A stretch of DNA of 64,000 bases, taken from the NCBI RefSeq assembly GCF_001540865.1, contig NC_033642.1, positions 2,320,421 to 2,384,420 on the forward strand, read 5' to 3'. A program made the position numbers and the translations under genes. Origin of the DNA: Ananas comosus. Taxonomy: Eukaryota; Streptophyta; Magnoliopsida; Poales; Bromeliaceae. Of the stretch, positions 25,311 to 35,574 are shown one piece after another (positions within the stretch are counted from its first letter, which is position 1; each line of letters starts with the position of its first letter). The notes under the pieces were generated by a model. It saw nothing but the letters and a program-made list of their open reading frames with translations. It was not told the DNA's origin and made no database searches.

Positions 25311-28300
25311 GAGTTAGGCTGCTATACTATCGGTAGCACAGAGACCTCCGTGCTACCAAGTTGATTTCGATGATGTGGCTTCTGAATCGAGAAATTATAA
25401 TTTAACTATAATATATAGAAACATTAAAATATACGGAAAGACCAATACAATAAGAAATTCTGCTCTACTTTAAATTTAAATCGAGAAATAAACTTGTAGA
25501 TTTAAATTATCATCCTTATCTAATTATAATTTAACTACAAATCCAACTAAATCGCACTACGCACGCCTCCGCCAACTGCATTAAAAAAAATTCACCTGTT
25601 AGAACGTTTTATCAAAACGCCTAAAAGACGTTCGATCTCAGCCCAGATTAGCCGCAAAGATTTGAAAGGCCAGCCATTTATGGTTTGGTCTTAGTTTCAA
25701 GCTTTGAGAACGCAACTTCGAAGTGTACTCAACAGGCTTCTTAATTACTGAAGTGTAGAGTTTCGAGTAATAAAGAAAACTCGATCGAACCGTTTTCTCT
25801 CTGATCAATGCTTAAGACAAAGTTAAAAAATTTTCGGTCTTAGAAATTCGATAGGCGGACAAATCAAAACACGACACGTGCCCAAACAGTATTTGCAGAC
25901 TAATAAAAACCATGAGGTTTTGCTAAAAGAATTGTCATCTCTAAAAGTAGGCATCTGCCCTATTGATAAGATGTCAACATCGAATCCCAAAATTTCCGCA
26001 AAGCTATAGATGTACGGACAGGGACTGGTTTGGCAATAGATTAATTTATGGCAATGGATTAATTTAATACAGGTATTTATAAATATAGATAAAGTTTAAC
26101 TTTTATATGTTATCTTTTCAAAAGTTTTAATATTTTTAAATATATTCATCTGATTTGTTATCGTTAAAGCACTATCTATTTTATAAGTGAAATGATCTTT
26201 TTGTCATTATAAATATGTCCCTCAAAAAATTCCAACGTTTGTTAATTAAAAAAGAATAAAAATATCAATTCACTTCATTAACTAACTAATTAGGATTAAA
26301 TATTTAATCTATGGTTAACTAAAATTTTCTAACAGATTCTAACTGTAGGGACATATTTGAAAACATTAGGATTTTTATAGAAACAACGCATGAAAGTTGA
26401 ATTTTATAGAAATATATTTGTAATTTACTATAGGGTTAATATTTACAGGAACCTGTATGCAATTAACCCGTTGGCAATTATCAAAGATACATTGTCAAGG
26501 ACCACGACCAAGACGTTGATCGGTCATCTAATTAATTTGCTATAAAGGGATATCAATCATGCACCGTCTTTTTCATGCACGGCCACATTATATATTAAAA
26601 AATAATTTCAAAAGATATTAAATAATATTTTCCAAATACTTTTGAGTATTTTTGTTGTGCTCAACTAGAGATGCAAACTAGACAGATAGGAAGGCGGGAA
26701 AGGTCTCCTACCATAAACTCTGTTTCTTGTTGAATTGGAACGAATATGGAGTGTATTAATTTTTATTCTAGTTTTAATTTATCACCCTATTTGAGACAAT
26801 AAGTATATCTATTGTGGCACCTTGGAATTCGTAATAGTTCTATATATAATAGGGCTAAATCTTTTAACCTAATAATAATATATTGGGTGGTGGTTTGGTG
26901 TAAAAGGTTAAGAGGATAAAATGTGCTACAGCTAGAGTGGCACTGAGATGGGTGTGTTGGAAAAATCTTTCTGATCTTTTATTACAATATTCTTTTAAAA
27001 ACCAATTCGAAAATTTAAATTACAAGTTTCGAAATATTCCGCAGAAGAAATTAAATAACAAATACTATAAAGAAAAGGTTTAAATAAGGCCTGTGGATCG
27101 AGACGTACAGAGCACTGTCTTAGAAACGAAATTGCCCCTCCACGTGCAAGGCTTTCCGGTAGTTACTCCTAGCGATACAACAACCACGTTCCACCTCGTC
27201 GGCACGCTTCCAAGGTGGCGCAAGATGAACCTAACCAGCTCCAGATCAAACAAACGAAAACTAGGCGAAAATCCAGAAAGCAGAAAAAGACAAAAGGCTT
27301 TAGATATGCTCGGGTTAAGATAAGTCTATGATTATACTGATAAGGATTAGGATTAAAATAAAGATAAAACCGACCAAAAAAAAATAAACCAGGTGTATGA
27401 ACCGCGCGCGCCGCCACCCGCAAGGCCCGGGTCGTGCCGTGCGTGCATTTAAACGAGAGTATTACTCTCACATTCTTCCAAGCAACTAGCTTGAGAACAA
27501 GAAAATATATAAAAACAACAAACACCCTTTTGGTTTCCAATGTGGGACTAAACATCACACATGCAAAATTTTAGTTGGGCTCCCCAAGCGGCCCATTAAC
27601 AATTATTGGGCTCTCAAGAGGCCTTAACAAGTTTTAAATTATAACAAACCCAATAAAATCCAATAGGGTGAATCCCTGGAAAGAGGAGAATCACAGTTGG
27701 TATCAAAGACAAGCGCTAGTCGGAAGTACGAGATAAGTCTCGGCTGAATTAGGGCTATATAACGAGTAAAGTGCGACTTTCCGGCTACTGACCGTTGTGG
27801 GGTATAGTGCAGTTCTCCACAAATTAAGCCAGCTAGGCCTAGTGAGATGTCGTCTGATACTTGTGAGTATGTTTGAGCCTGACGAATACGTTAGAGCTTA
27901 AAGGGGAGAAGAATGTCACACTCTAGAATTCGAAATCTTACACCCCACCCATCTTTTGTATGGAGTTTTTCTAATAGTCATATCAGGACGACAGTCGGAG
28001 AAATCTCATCCATAAAATAATATTTACACCCCAAATTAAAGAAATGCATATGTAGCATTTTCTTATGATTTTTGTCTCTAATTAAAGAGTCCAAACATCA
28101 TTTTCCTTTAGGATGGTAGGCTTGACTATATGTTATTTTTAAGTCTGGGCAAAGACCCAGATATCTTGTTGCTTGTGCAGCTGTGCTGCCGGGTGCTCTC
28201 CCTATCCAGTACAGATGATAAGCCAATTGTTCATATATAACGACTCAAGGCATCTGAATCATTCAATCTGAAAAAGCTTGAATGCATCTTTTACATCCAC

Positions 28301-31300
28301 TAATGGGTGGTAGGATTTTTCTGCCGAGAATTTTCTACTCACGTGCCCCGCAGCAAGAGCACGATTGGTTCTTTTTTAGGAACATTTTGTAGTCTAATAA
28401 TCACCATCGCTGCCGACCGTTTCTATTGCAAGTGGCAAAAGATTTGATAGTTGGTACCGGAGGTTTCAATTTCGAATCTTAGTTAATTCAGATTTTCAGC
28501 TAAGTTTATTTCTAAATAAAATAAATGAAGCGGGTAACGTGCTAGTGTGCTACCTATCTCTCCTATCTCATAGAAATAAATGAAGCGGGTAGCGTGCTAC
28601 CTATCTCGCTTATCTCTCTCTAAAATAATGATAATAATAATAATAATAATAATCACCATCTCATGTTTGTTCCATAGAAATTAGAGTTTTGGTTGAATTG
28701 GAGTTTGGTGAAAATTATTTTTTTTTTCTGTTGTTTGTTTTATAGCTATAAAAGTAAAATTCTTTCACTTCGATCTACCGTTTGTTTGGATAAATTGCAT
28801 TGTTATTCCCTAAACTTTTGGCGAAGTTTTACTTTACCCCTTGAACTCTTAAAGTGGACATCTAACATCCTAAACTCTAATATTTCATTTATATTACCTC
28901 TTCCGTCAGTTTTCTGTCAAGCTTTGTTAATCGAAAACTGACGGAAGGGATAAAACGAATGAAATATTAAAGCTTAGGATGTTAGATGTCTATTTTAGGA
29001 GTTTGGAGGTTAAGTAAAACTCATTAAAAGTTAATGAGGTAGCAGTGCAATTTATCCCCTAGAACTTTTGACTATAAATTATTTTACTATAATATGTTAC
29101 TTATGAATTGACTATTAACTCTCAAGTTAGTGATCATACTTGATTTTGAATTTATTTATATATTTTATTTTAAAATAAATCATATCATAATTTATCCTAC
29201 ATTTTATTGTAATAAAATAAAAACGAAAGAAATAAATTAGAGCGGTTTAAAGATAAGAAAAGAGCAATACTAACTATCTATGATCTATACTATTGAAAGT
29301 ATTTGAAAACTAAATTTCATAATTTTTCGACATTATTTGGCTACTGATCAAAAGGTTTTAAAATTGATAATTTTAAAGGTCGTTGTGATACTTTTGTGAA
29401 TTTAACAATGTAAAATAATTAAAATCTGATGAAACTTTTATAGAAATTTTTTCCACTATTTGGAGTAAGGTCAGTGTCACGTCCCGGATTACTACGTTTC
29501 TCCGGACATGCCAACAGACCTGTCGTATGCATAATTTTTTCGTGTATACGAAGCGACAGCTGTACCTGTAAATAAATTATAGCTGGCAGTATAAAGCTGC
29601 TAAAACTGAAACATATATGTAAAAGCATACTAAGCCCATTATACATACAATATTCACAATACAACCTCGCTCCAGCGAGTATAACAAAACATACTAGTAT
29701 GTACAAGGAAACAACTCAAAACTATCTCTGGAGGGGGTATTCCTCTAGCACAATGACTCGGGAAGGTAGGGATCTAGCTCGCGACGTCCTTACCACGGTC
29801 AGAATCAACAGCAACAGCAACGGACGGCTCTACAAAAAGGTAGCAACAACTAAGTGTGAGAACTACTGCAAAACAAAATAGTTCTCAATGAGTACCTTCA
29901 CCGAGCCTAACGACCCTAACGACCCTAACGACCTACCCACTAAGTCTACAATAAGGTATGTAAAGGACAGTAAAGTAAGCTGGAAGAAACTCTACAGTTA
30001 TATGCTACTAGACTACCACTATCCAACCATGCTCACTGTAGACATAGAAATACATCACTAGCTACACACTGACCCAATCTCAACGGACTGCCAACTGGCC
30101 CGTCCAGCCTGTATCCAAACTACATCGCACACCACCCGAGGGGGTGGCCAGTCCAAGAAACTGCCCTAACGGAACTGCTGGAACATCAACGCAAGTAAAG
30201 CCTCACTCCGAAACGGCACTCGTGGGAGTGACCCAGCCGAGTATGCTAGTGTGTCACTGTCAAACTCAATCAAGCTCACATAGCCTATAGTCAATACAAA
30301 TGGGTCAAACTTAACAACTAAGGTTCACGTGCCCTCGGCACAATCTAATACAAGATGTAAACATTTGGGTCCACCGTCAACGGCCGACAGTACGGAACAG
30401 TCCAAACTCTACTGTAAAACAAGCTCAACACGAGTGTAATCTCACCATACACTAATCAAAATATCCACGACGCACTAACAGCGGTGATACAATAAAGAAA
30501 TTAGCTCTTGAAGCTAAATCTGTTAATATTTTGAAAATGATAATATAGGTTTAACGATTTTCACCTAAGTTAAATTCTAGTTCACCATATAAAATTCATC
30601 TAAAATCATTAGGTTATACTCCAAATTCAGATTTCATAAAAGCATGCAAATTCATGAATTCGAGCTACTAAACATGATGATCTACGTAAGAAAATATATG
30701 CTGATACTCTACGACTTAGGAAAAATTTCGACGATTTCGATAAATATTAACCCACCTCGAACGCTCGTCCAACGCCGGCTAGAAGTCGATAGGAGAAACT
30801 CCGCGCTCGCCCGACCTCCAACGACTCAACCGGGAACAACCCACGCACACGGACGATCCTCCTAAGCAAAGAAGGAAGGAACTGAGATCTACCCTTAATT
30901 AGCTAGAGAGAGAGAAGAGGAGGAGAAGCTACGGCATTCTCCAAGCTTCCAAGGCTAATATATAAGCTGGGGGTCGGTTGGAACAAACGCCACGGCGAAA
31001 TGACCAAAAGATCCCTTACCAACTCAATTCTGCCGCCTGGGTACCGGTACTCAATTTGGGTACCGGTACCCAACACTCAACCTATGAACTCACGTGCTGT
31101 GTACCGGTACTAGCCCGATGTAGTATCGGTACCCAGTCCCAGTACCGATACTCACCAACAGGTACCAGTACTCGACGCCAAGCTGCACAAACCCGAGAGC
31201 AACAAACCATGTAATTCCTCTAGGGTACCGGTACACCTCTCAGGTACCGGTACACAACACTCAAAATCCTGCTTAATTTTGCAGATTTCGGTGTTCGAAT

Positions 31301-34045
31301 TTCAACTCTCACAGCTCCGAATCCGTTTTCGCGTCTATTTCACGCCAAAACAATTTTGACTCGTCCCGACACTCTACAGATGTGTCGACAAGCCACTGAT
31401 GCTGCCGTTAATCCGACCACTAACCCTAGAGACACTACAGTCAGTATCTTTGATCTTAAATTCAAATTGTTAATCATTATTTTTTATAAGATTTTTATTT
31501 TCAGCTATTTATTTTAAGACTACTGATTTGATAGGTAAATAATATCGAAAAAGTATAAAATTTAGTTTTCAAAACTTTCAATAATGTAGATCAAATCTAA
31601 TAGAGTCGACTGTCGATTTGGAAGCCGTATCATTGAAAATAATTTGGTAATACGGAGGTCTCTGTGCTGCCGATAGTATAGCAGTCGGACTCTATATATA
31701 TATATTGAATATTAGAACACTAAAATACTATTCTTTTGTAGCTAAACCATTTAGAATAATCAATTTTTTCATATGATATTAGAGCCTTGACGTGGAATTC
31801 TATCATACTCCTTATTCTATTTAATTTTTTCATATGATTTCCAATTTTGAGCTGGTTAAACCATTAGTCGAGCTAGAGAACTGAATGAGCTGGTTAAACG
31901 GTGGTCGAACTAGAAAACTGACTACTAGTTTTGAACTAGTTGACCCACTAGCTGATAATTTTTTAAATAACCAAATAATGAAAGAAAAATATTAAAATAC
32001 GTTGTTATTTATTTTTCTTACAAACCTAACAAATGAAGTCTGAAAAAATACTTTTTTATTTTTCTATAAATCAAACATTAAATATTGTAAAATTATCTTT
32101 GCACCAAAAATATTTTTTATTAAAAATATACTCCGTAAGCAGAACGGTATTAGAAAGAGTAAAGAAGATCTTACGCAAATGCTAATTCAGTGTTTTTTTT
32201 TTGTTTTTTTTGTTTTTTTTTTTCTTTTGATGCAGGCCGTTCCACTGTACCTCTCAGAAATGGCGCCGCCGCAGTACCGAGGAGCATTCAACAACAGCTT
32301 TCAGTTCAGCATCGGTTTGGGCGCGCTGTCAGCCAGCCTCATCAACTACGGCACCGAGAAGATCAAGGGCGGCTGGGGGTGGCGCGTCTCCCTGGCATTG
32401 GCCGCCGTCCCCGCCGCGCTGCTCACTCTCGGCGCGCTCTTCCTCCCGGAAACCCCCAACAGCCTCATCCAACAGGGCAAGGCCGACCGCCGCAACGTCG
32501 CCAACCTCCTGCAGAGGATAAGGGGGTGCGAGGACGTCGGCGCGGAGCTGGACGACCTCATTGCGGCCAGCGATGCCGCCGCGAAGATTCCCCCCGGCCG
32601 CAGGCAGTTCGAAGCCATTGCGCGGCGAGAGTACCGCCCGCAGCTCGTGATGGCCGTCTTGATACCTTTCTTCCAGCAAGTCACCGGGATCAACGTGATC
32701 GCATTCTACGCGCCGATCCTCTTCCGGACCGTGGGGTTGGCCGAGGGCGCGTCGTTGCTATCGGCAGTCGTCACGGGTATTAAATCGTTATTTACTATCT
32801 AAAACTTTTTAGAGAATGAGAATTGCTTGTATTTTTTAACATAGAATTAGAATAGAAAATTCTAAATTTGAATCATGTTAGACACTTAATATTATTAAAT
32901 TTTATTTAATTTAAATTTTTATCTTGCATCTAGCAAAAAGTCACGAACTCAGACATGAGAGTGGGAGTTGTTAAATATTAAAGGGTTAAATACATACAGA
33001 TTTCTGCAAATATAGTAAATTGCAAATATATTCCAACAATATTCAATTTTCATATATTGTCCCTATAAAAGTTCTAATATTTTCAAGTATGGCACTTTAG
33101 TTTCTTACCGTTAGATAACAGTTTATATTTTAATAGTAAATAAGTAAAATGTCAATTTTGCCATCACAAATATATCCCTCTAAAAATCACAATAATATAA
33201 TATAAAAGGGATAAAAATATCAAGTTATCTCATAAATTAATCAGAATTTAGTATTTAAGCTATAGTTAACTAAATTTTTCTAACAGATTCTAACGACAAG
33301 AATATATTTAAAAATATTAGGATTTTGATAGAAATAATATATAAAAGTTGAACTTTATATAAATATATTTGTAATTCATTATATCTATAGAAAGTTGTAT
33401 GCAATTAACACAATATAAAAATATTTAAATATTGTTTTCTAACCGGTAAGTCTTAAGGTTTGATTTTAGAGAATAACGGTTGTTTTGATGGTATTATTCA
33501 ACTCAGGCGTTGTCGGCGCGGGCTCCACATTCATCGCGATGATGGCGGTCGACCGGCTCGGCCGGCGAGCCTTGCTCATGATCGGAGGGATCCAAATGTT
33601 CGCCGCGCAGGTGATCGTCGGGGGAGTGATAGCGGCGAAGCTCGGGGACGAGGGGGGGATGAGCGAGGGATATGCGTACCTGGTGCTGGTGATGATCGGC
33701 GTGTACGTGGCCGGGTTCGGGTGGTCGTGGGGCCCGCTGGGGTGGCTGGTGCCGAGCGAGATATTCCCGCTGGAGGTGCGGACGGCGGGGCAGAGCATTA
33801 CGGTGGCGGTCAGCTTCTTGTTCACCTGCGTCGTGGCGCAGACGTTTCTGGCGATGCTCTGCCGTCTCAAGGCGGGGATCTTCTTCTTCTTCGGCGGGTG
33901 GCTGCTGGTCATGACTGCTTTTGTGTATCTGTTGCTGCCGGAGACCAAGAACTTGCCCATAGAGCAGATTGGATTGGTGTGGAGAGAGCACTGGTTCTGG
34001 AAGAGGATTGTGGCCGGGGGTGATCCGGTTGGGGGAGCAAAGTGA
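12116..34045 (+). CDS. STP: STP-type monosaccharide/proton symporter (four exons, 520 residues)
   Basis: Exons at 12116-12272, 14309-14634, 32236-32776 and 33507-34045 join in frame (1563 bases, stop TGA). Every intron is GT-AG. The product is a 12-helix major-facilitator sugar transporter that imports hexoses with protons across the plasma membrane. Family marks in order are GYDIGVSG (Asp48, the likely proton site), a lid-domain Cys in SNYCKFDSQ (Cys84), AGRRTSM after helix 2, [14 protein letters not shown], the [10 protein letters not shown] signature, [26 protein letters not shown] (sugar-binding Gln and Asn), [30 protein letters not shown] (the Cys that pairs with the lid Cys in STPs) and [12 protein letters not shown]. 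Length is normal for STPs. Intron 2 is 17.6 kb and full of transposons. Exons are very GC-rich. The exact STP number cannot be told. Confidence 0.93.
13340..13870. repeat. Possible MITE in STP intron 1
   Basis: GTGCTATCAAGTCATTTTCG at the left, and ATTCAGAAGTTTCAGC at the right, resemble diverged ends of the repeat type whose termini lie at 25311 and 31692. AT-rich and non-coding. Borders are uncertain. Confidence 0.3.
13956..14283. mobile_element. MITE ending 25 bp before STP exon 2
   Basis: The left end GGCTAAATTACAGAAAATCTTC is matched in inverted form by AAGAGATTTTATGTAATTTAGC at the right end. The exon 2 splice acceptor and its T-tract lie immediately after. A related element lies downstream of the gene (34115-34545). 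Confidence 0.55.
14309..14634 (+). CDS. STP: STP gene exon 2
   Basis: Begins after a T-rich acceptor ending gattag and completes the Gly-Gly-Val-Thr-Ser-Met segment. It encodes the extracellular lid loop and helices 2-4. It ends GCGAACCAG before donor gtcagt (phase 0). The retained-intron reading frame continues about 100 bases further but is not family-like. Confidence 0.92.
14731..15265. mobile_element. MITE at the start of STP intron 2
   Basis: GGTTAAAATATAGAGAACATTTC at the left pairs, inverted and diverged, with a right end containing GGGTATATAGGTAATTATC. AT-rich and non-coding. It begins about 100 bp after exon 2. Confidence 0.4.
15449..16250. mobile_element. Non-autonomous TIR element (GGGTGCGTTTGGTTCG ends)
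   Basis: The termini GGGTGCGTTTGGTTCG and CGAACCAAACACGCCC are near-perfect inverted repeats, continued inward by GGAATCGGAATC and its inverse. Flanking 9-mers AAATATTTT and AAATACTTC are probably an ageing 9-bp target duplication, which would fit a Mutator-type origin. The interior is very AT-rich, with no gene. Confidence 0.6.
16401..20349 (-). mobile_element. Solo LTR of the gypsy family (copy 2), with a nested element
   Basis: On the plus strand it runs from TGTCACATCCCGG to GACACTACA and is flanked by a perfect 5-bp target duplication, GTTTA. The ends match the other copies of the family, so it is an LTR lying on the minus strand without internal domains. It is interrupted by a miniature element at 18060-19227. 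The remaining ~2.8 kb is still longer than copies 1 and 3 (1.9-2.0 kb); the 5' part, with GGGCGCCC-type repeats (about 19920-20190), differs most. Confidence 0.8.
18060..19227 (-). mobile_element. Miniature or internally deleted copia-like retrotransposon
   Basis: Two direct LTRs of 429 and 428 bp (18060-18488 and 18800-19227), both TGTTAGAACT...TTTAACA, enclose only about 311 bp. A perfect 5-bp target duplication, GGACC, flanks the element. On the minus strand the primer-binding site (CTGGTATTAGAGCC) adjoins the right LTR and a polypurine tract (CCAAGGTGGAGAT) adjoins the left one. No protein is encoded, so it must depend on another element's enzymes. It sits inside solo LTR copy 2 and is therefore younger. 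Confidence 0.88.
20390..22540 (-). pseudogene. L1-type LINE ORF2, 5'-truncated and broken
   Basis: Reading the minus strand, reverse transcriptase begins near 22515 with FADDLILFG (the FADD variant of the catalytic YADD), then [15 protein letters not shown] zinc-finger segment follows at about 21300-21080 ([18 protein letters not shown]), and an RNase H-like C-terminus at about 20930-20490 with [14 protein letters not shown]. Frame changes and stops split it. The 5' part with endonuclease is absent, as usual for truncated LINE insertions. It lies in STP intron 2, antisense to the gene. Confidence 0.82.
22541..23520. other. Low-complexity stretch with Ser/Pro/Glu codons and a 21-bp repeat
   Basis: Positions 22860-23050 are GC-rich and give biased frames on both strands, without a domain. 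At 23231-23352 six degenerate copies of a ~21-bp unit (core CACTGTTTGAAACGAAA) occur. The origin is unclear; I do not recognise a gene. Confidence 0.4.
23530..24195 (-). pseudogene. Decayed copia gag with primer-binding site
   Basis: Read on the minus strand from about 24140, the frame gives [11 protein letters not shown], the start of the copia gag core. Short matches follow to [21 protein letters not shown] and a segment ending at [11 protein letters not shown] near 23550. Many stops and frame changes interrupt it. A primer-binding-like site (TTAGTATCAAAGTGG, minus strand) lies at 24180-24195, so the LTR would extend right from 24196 to about 24550. Protease, integrase and reverse transcriptase are absent. 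Confidence 0.65.
24553..25280. mobile_element. Fold-back element with ~120-bp inverted ends
   Basis: GAGTCCGGCTACTATACTATAG at the left is the inverse of CTATAGCCGGACTC at the right. The match continues inward with gaps through GATCATACTATTCAAC and GTTGAATAGTATGATC. The core contains CACTACAATAAAA and CGACACTTTTTAAAAGTG, which look like a CACTA-type fragment captured or nested inside. Confidence 0.6.
26030..26470. mobile_element. MITE related to the one in STP intron 3
   Basis: It shares several blocks with 32985-33420 (TTTTCTAACAGATTCTAAC; TATATTTGTAATT; TGTATGCAATTAAC). AT-rich, inverted ends, no coding sequence. Confidence 0.5.
27541..27960 (+). repeat. TRIM-like remnant with primer-binding site
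   Basis: TTGGTATCAAAGAC at 27697-27710 follows a TCACA end. A purine-rich AAGGGGAGAAGAA lies just before TGTCACACTC at 27914. These are the expected landmarks of a miniature LTR element, but I could not match the two LTRs to each other. The layout resembles 777-1252. Confidence 0.3.
28627..28653. repeat. (AAT)n microsatellite
   Basis: About nine consecutive AAT/ATA units. Likely length-variable. Confidence 0.8.
28788..29060. mobile_element. Palindromic MITE
   Basis: GGATAAATTGCATTGTTATTCC at the left and GTAGCAGTGCAATTTATCC at the right are inverted. The arms meet at the centre (CCGTCAGTTTTCTGTCAAGC and AAAACTGACGG), so almost the whole element folds back. Inner arm words such as CATCTAACATCCTAAACTC recur inverted. 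Confidence 0.65.
29475..31439 (-). mobile_element. Solo LTR of the gypsy family (copy 3)
   Basis: On the plus strand it runs from TGTCACGTCCCGG to GACACTACA (1965 bp) and is flanked by a perfect 5-bp target duplication, GTCAG. No internal domains remain, which indicates LTR-LTR recombination. Its 5' part (plus 31035-31260) holds many GGTACCGGTAC-type palindromes, as in copy 1. The small open frames inside show no domain. Confidence 0.85.
31693..32235. other. End of STP intron 2
   Basis: AT-rich sequence without a gene. The last 45 bases are almost all T (about 32191-32230), forming an unusually long pyrimidine tract before the gatgcag acceptor of exon 3. Confidence 0.6.
32236..32776 (+). CDS. 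STP: STP gene exon 3
   Basis: Starts at GCCGTTCCACTG after acceptor gatgcag and ends GTCACGG before donor gtatta (phase 1). It carries the [11 protein letters not shown] signature, the central cytoplasmic loop and the [14 protein letters not shown] helix-7 motif. Confidence 0.93.
32985..33420. mobile_element. MITE filling most of STP intron 3
   Basis: Starts near GGGTTAAATACATACAGATTTC and ends near GTTGTATGCAATTAAC. It shares blocks with the element at 26030-26470. AT-rich and non-coding. With it, intron 3 is 730 bp. Confidence 0.5.
33507..34045 (+). CDS. STP: STP gene exon 4
   Basis: The acceptor is actcag at 33501-33506. This choice, rather than reading from the upstream ATG at 33485, gives [10 protein letters not shown] spacing that matches STP proteins exactly and keeps the phase. 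It encodes helices 8-12 and the cytosolic tail ([12 protein letters not shown]) and ends with TGA. Confidence 0.9.
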
Positions 34046-34114
34046 ACGATCATTTTGTTCTTGAGATTGATCAATTGTTGGGATCCCGTATGTCAGTCAC
34101 ACCCCAAAATTTGA

Positions 34115-34545
34115 AAAATAAAAAAAAAAATTTAAATTACAAAGACCTTTCTTACAAATATTCCTTCTTTTTTTTTTTTTTTACTATTTTCTTTCTAATT
34201 TTCAAAAATATACATTTTACCTCCCTAAATATTTTAATTTGTGGCATTTAGCTCTCCTCTGTCAGAGTTCTATTATTATTCCGTCATTTTCTTATAATTT
34301 ATATCAAAAATACTCGTCAAAATAATAGAAATGTAATAAAATTTTATTTTTTTCTTATAGAAAAAATATGGATAATTTGATTATTTTGCCCTCTCTATTA
34401 ACGCCGCACCTTTCTGAAAATATTTCTAAAATTTTAAAACAATAAAATGTAGATTTAACAATAAAATGTAGATTTTTATAAGTCGGGAAAAAAAAAGTGA
34501 AAAATGGATATTTGCAGGAGAGTTTTTATAATTTAGCCTAAAAGA
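34115..34545. mobile_element. MITE just downstream of the STP stop codon
   Basis: AAATTACAAAGACCTTTCTTAC at the left and GGAGAGTTTTTATAATTTAG at the right are inverted and diverged. It belongs to the same broad type as 13956-14283. It begins about 70 bp after the stop and may supply the 3' untranslated region and poly(A) signals. Confidence 0.45.
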
Positions 34546-34891
34546 AAGGGTAAACTTCAATTGGCGCGCCCCCCCCCCTTAGCTTAATTCATTTTTTAGT
34601 TTGCTATCATGCGGTTTAAAAAATTATATTTTGTTATCCTATAATTTAGCTCATTTTTATTTTGTCGCCCTATTGTTCAAGAACTTATGCTTAACTATAC
34701 TACGATTATCAAAAAAATTTTGCTATCATATTTAATAATAAATTTTTTAATAAAATAAGAGATAAAATTATAGGATAGTCAAATGTAACTATTTGAACAA
34801 GAAGATTCTAAAGTAAAAATTAGCTAAATTATATGGGAAAAATTTGAAAGTTCTCCTAAAAGAAAACATATATATAAATATGTGTGCGCGC

Positions 34892-34923
<32 letters not shown>

Positions 34924-35574
34924 AAAGTAAAATATGCAAAATTAAAAGATCATGCAATGTACAGACACAATTATAGTGTAAAAGGAGTTCATAAATCAAA
35001 ATCAGAATTTACCGATACGCTCCTGTTCTAAAGTAAAAAAAAAAATTAAAAATATAGAAAGCTAATGTTTCAGCGCAAAAACATTAATTTAAGGCTAAAT
35101 TATAAAAAATCTCCTATAAATCTCTTTGTAAATATATTAATTAGATTAATTAACAATTTGATAGTATAATTAAAATTAATTAGAATTTAATTAATCTTGT
35201 TCCCACTTGTTCTAGGAAAAAGGGTGGAACAGTAATTTCAGGCTTGTACCGAATTATGCAAGGTTATTTTATATACCTAAGAACTATTATTTTCAAATAT
35301 GAAATTTGTGTTTGGATATAAAAGGAGGGATAACTCCTTATCCCCCAATCTTTGAACCAAACATTGTAAGGCCGAGTTAACGGTTCTTGATTTTTTTTAA
35401 AAAAAAAATTATTTTGGCATGTGTTTAGTTTCTCTATTTCTCATTATTTTGATATTTAAAGTTTTTCCTGTGTATTTTATTAGAAACTATTTTTGTAACA
35501 AAGGAATGATGGTTTGTGTCAATGTTTTTAAAAGTAGTTTGATCTTGCCTGTTGGATCATGAACTAGTAACCTG
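34546..35574. other. AT-rich sequence with C9-10 and (GA)n tracts
   Basis: A C-run sits at about 34569-34579 and a GA microsatellite at about 34889-34925. No gene is seen. Words such as AGTTCTCCTAAAAGAAA suggest further MITE fragments. Confidence 0.4.

Larger units (their letters stand above)
25311..31692. mobile_element. Fold-back element whose ends are 6.4 kb apart
   Basis: The left end (25311: GAGTTAGGCTGCTATACTATCG, then GTAGCACAGAGACCTCCGTG) is matched in inverted form at 31640-31692 (CGGAGGTCTCTGTGCTGCCG, then ATAGTATAGCAGTCGGACTC). TATATATA tracts flank both ends. Everything between, including a solo LTR and other MITEs, appears to lie inside. It may instead be two separate copies in opposite orientation. 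Confidence 0.45.
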
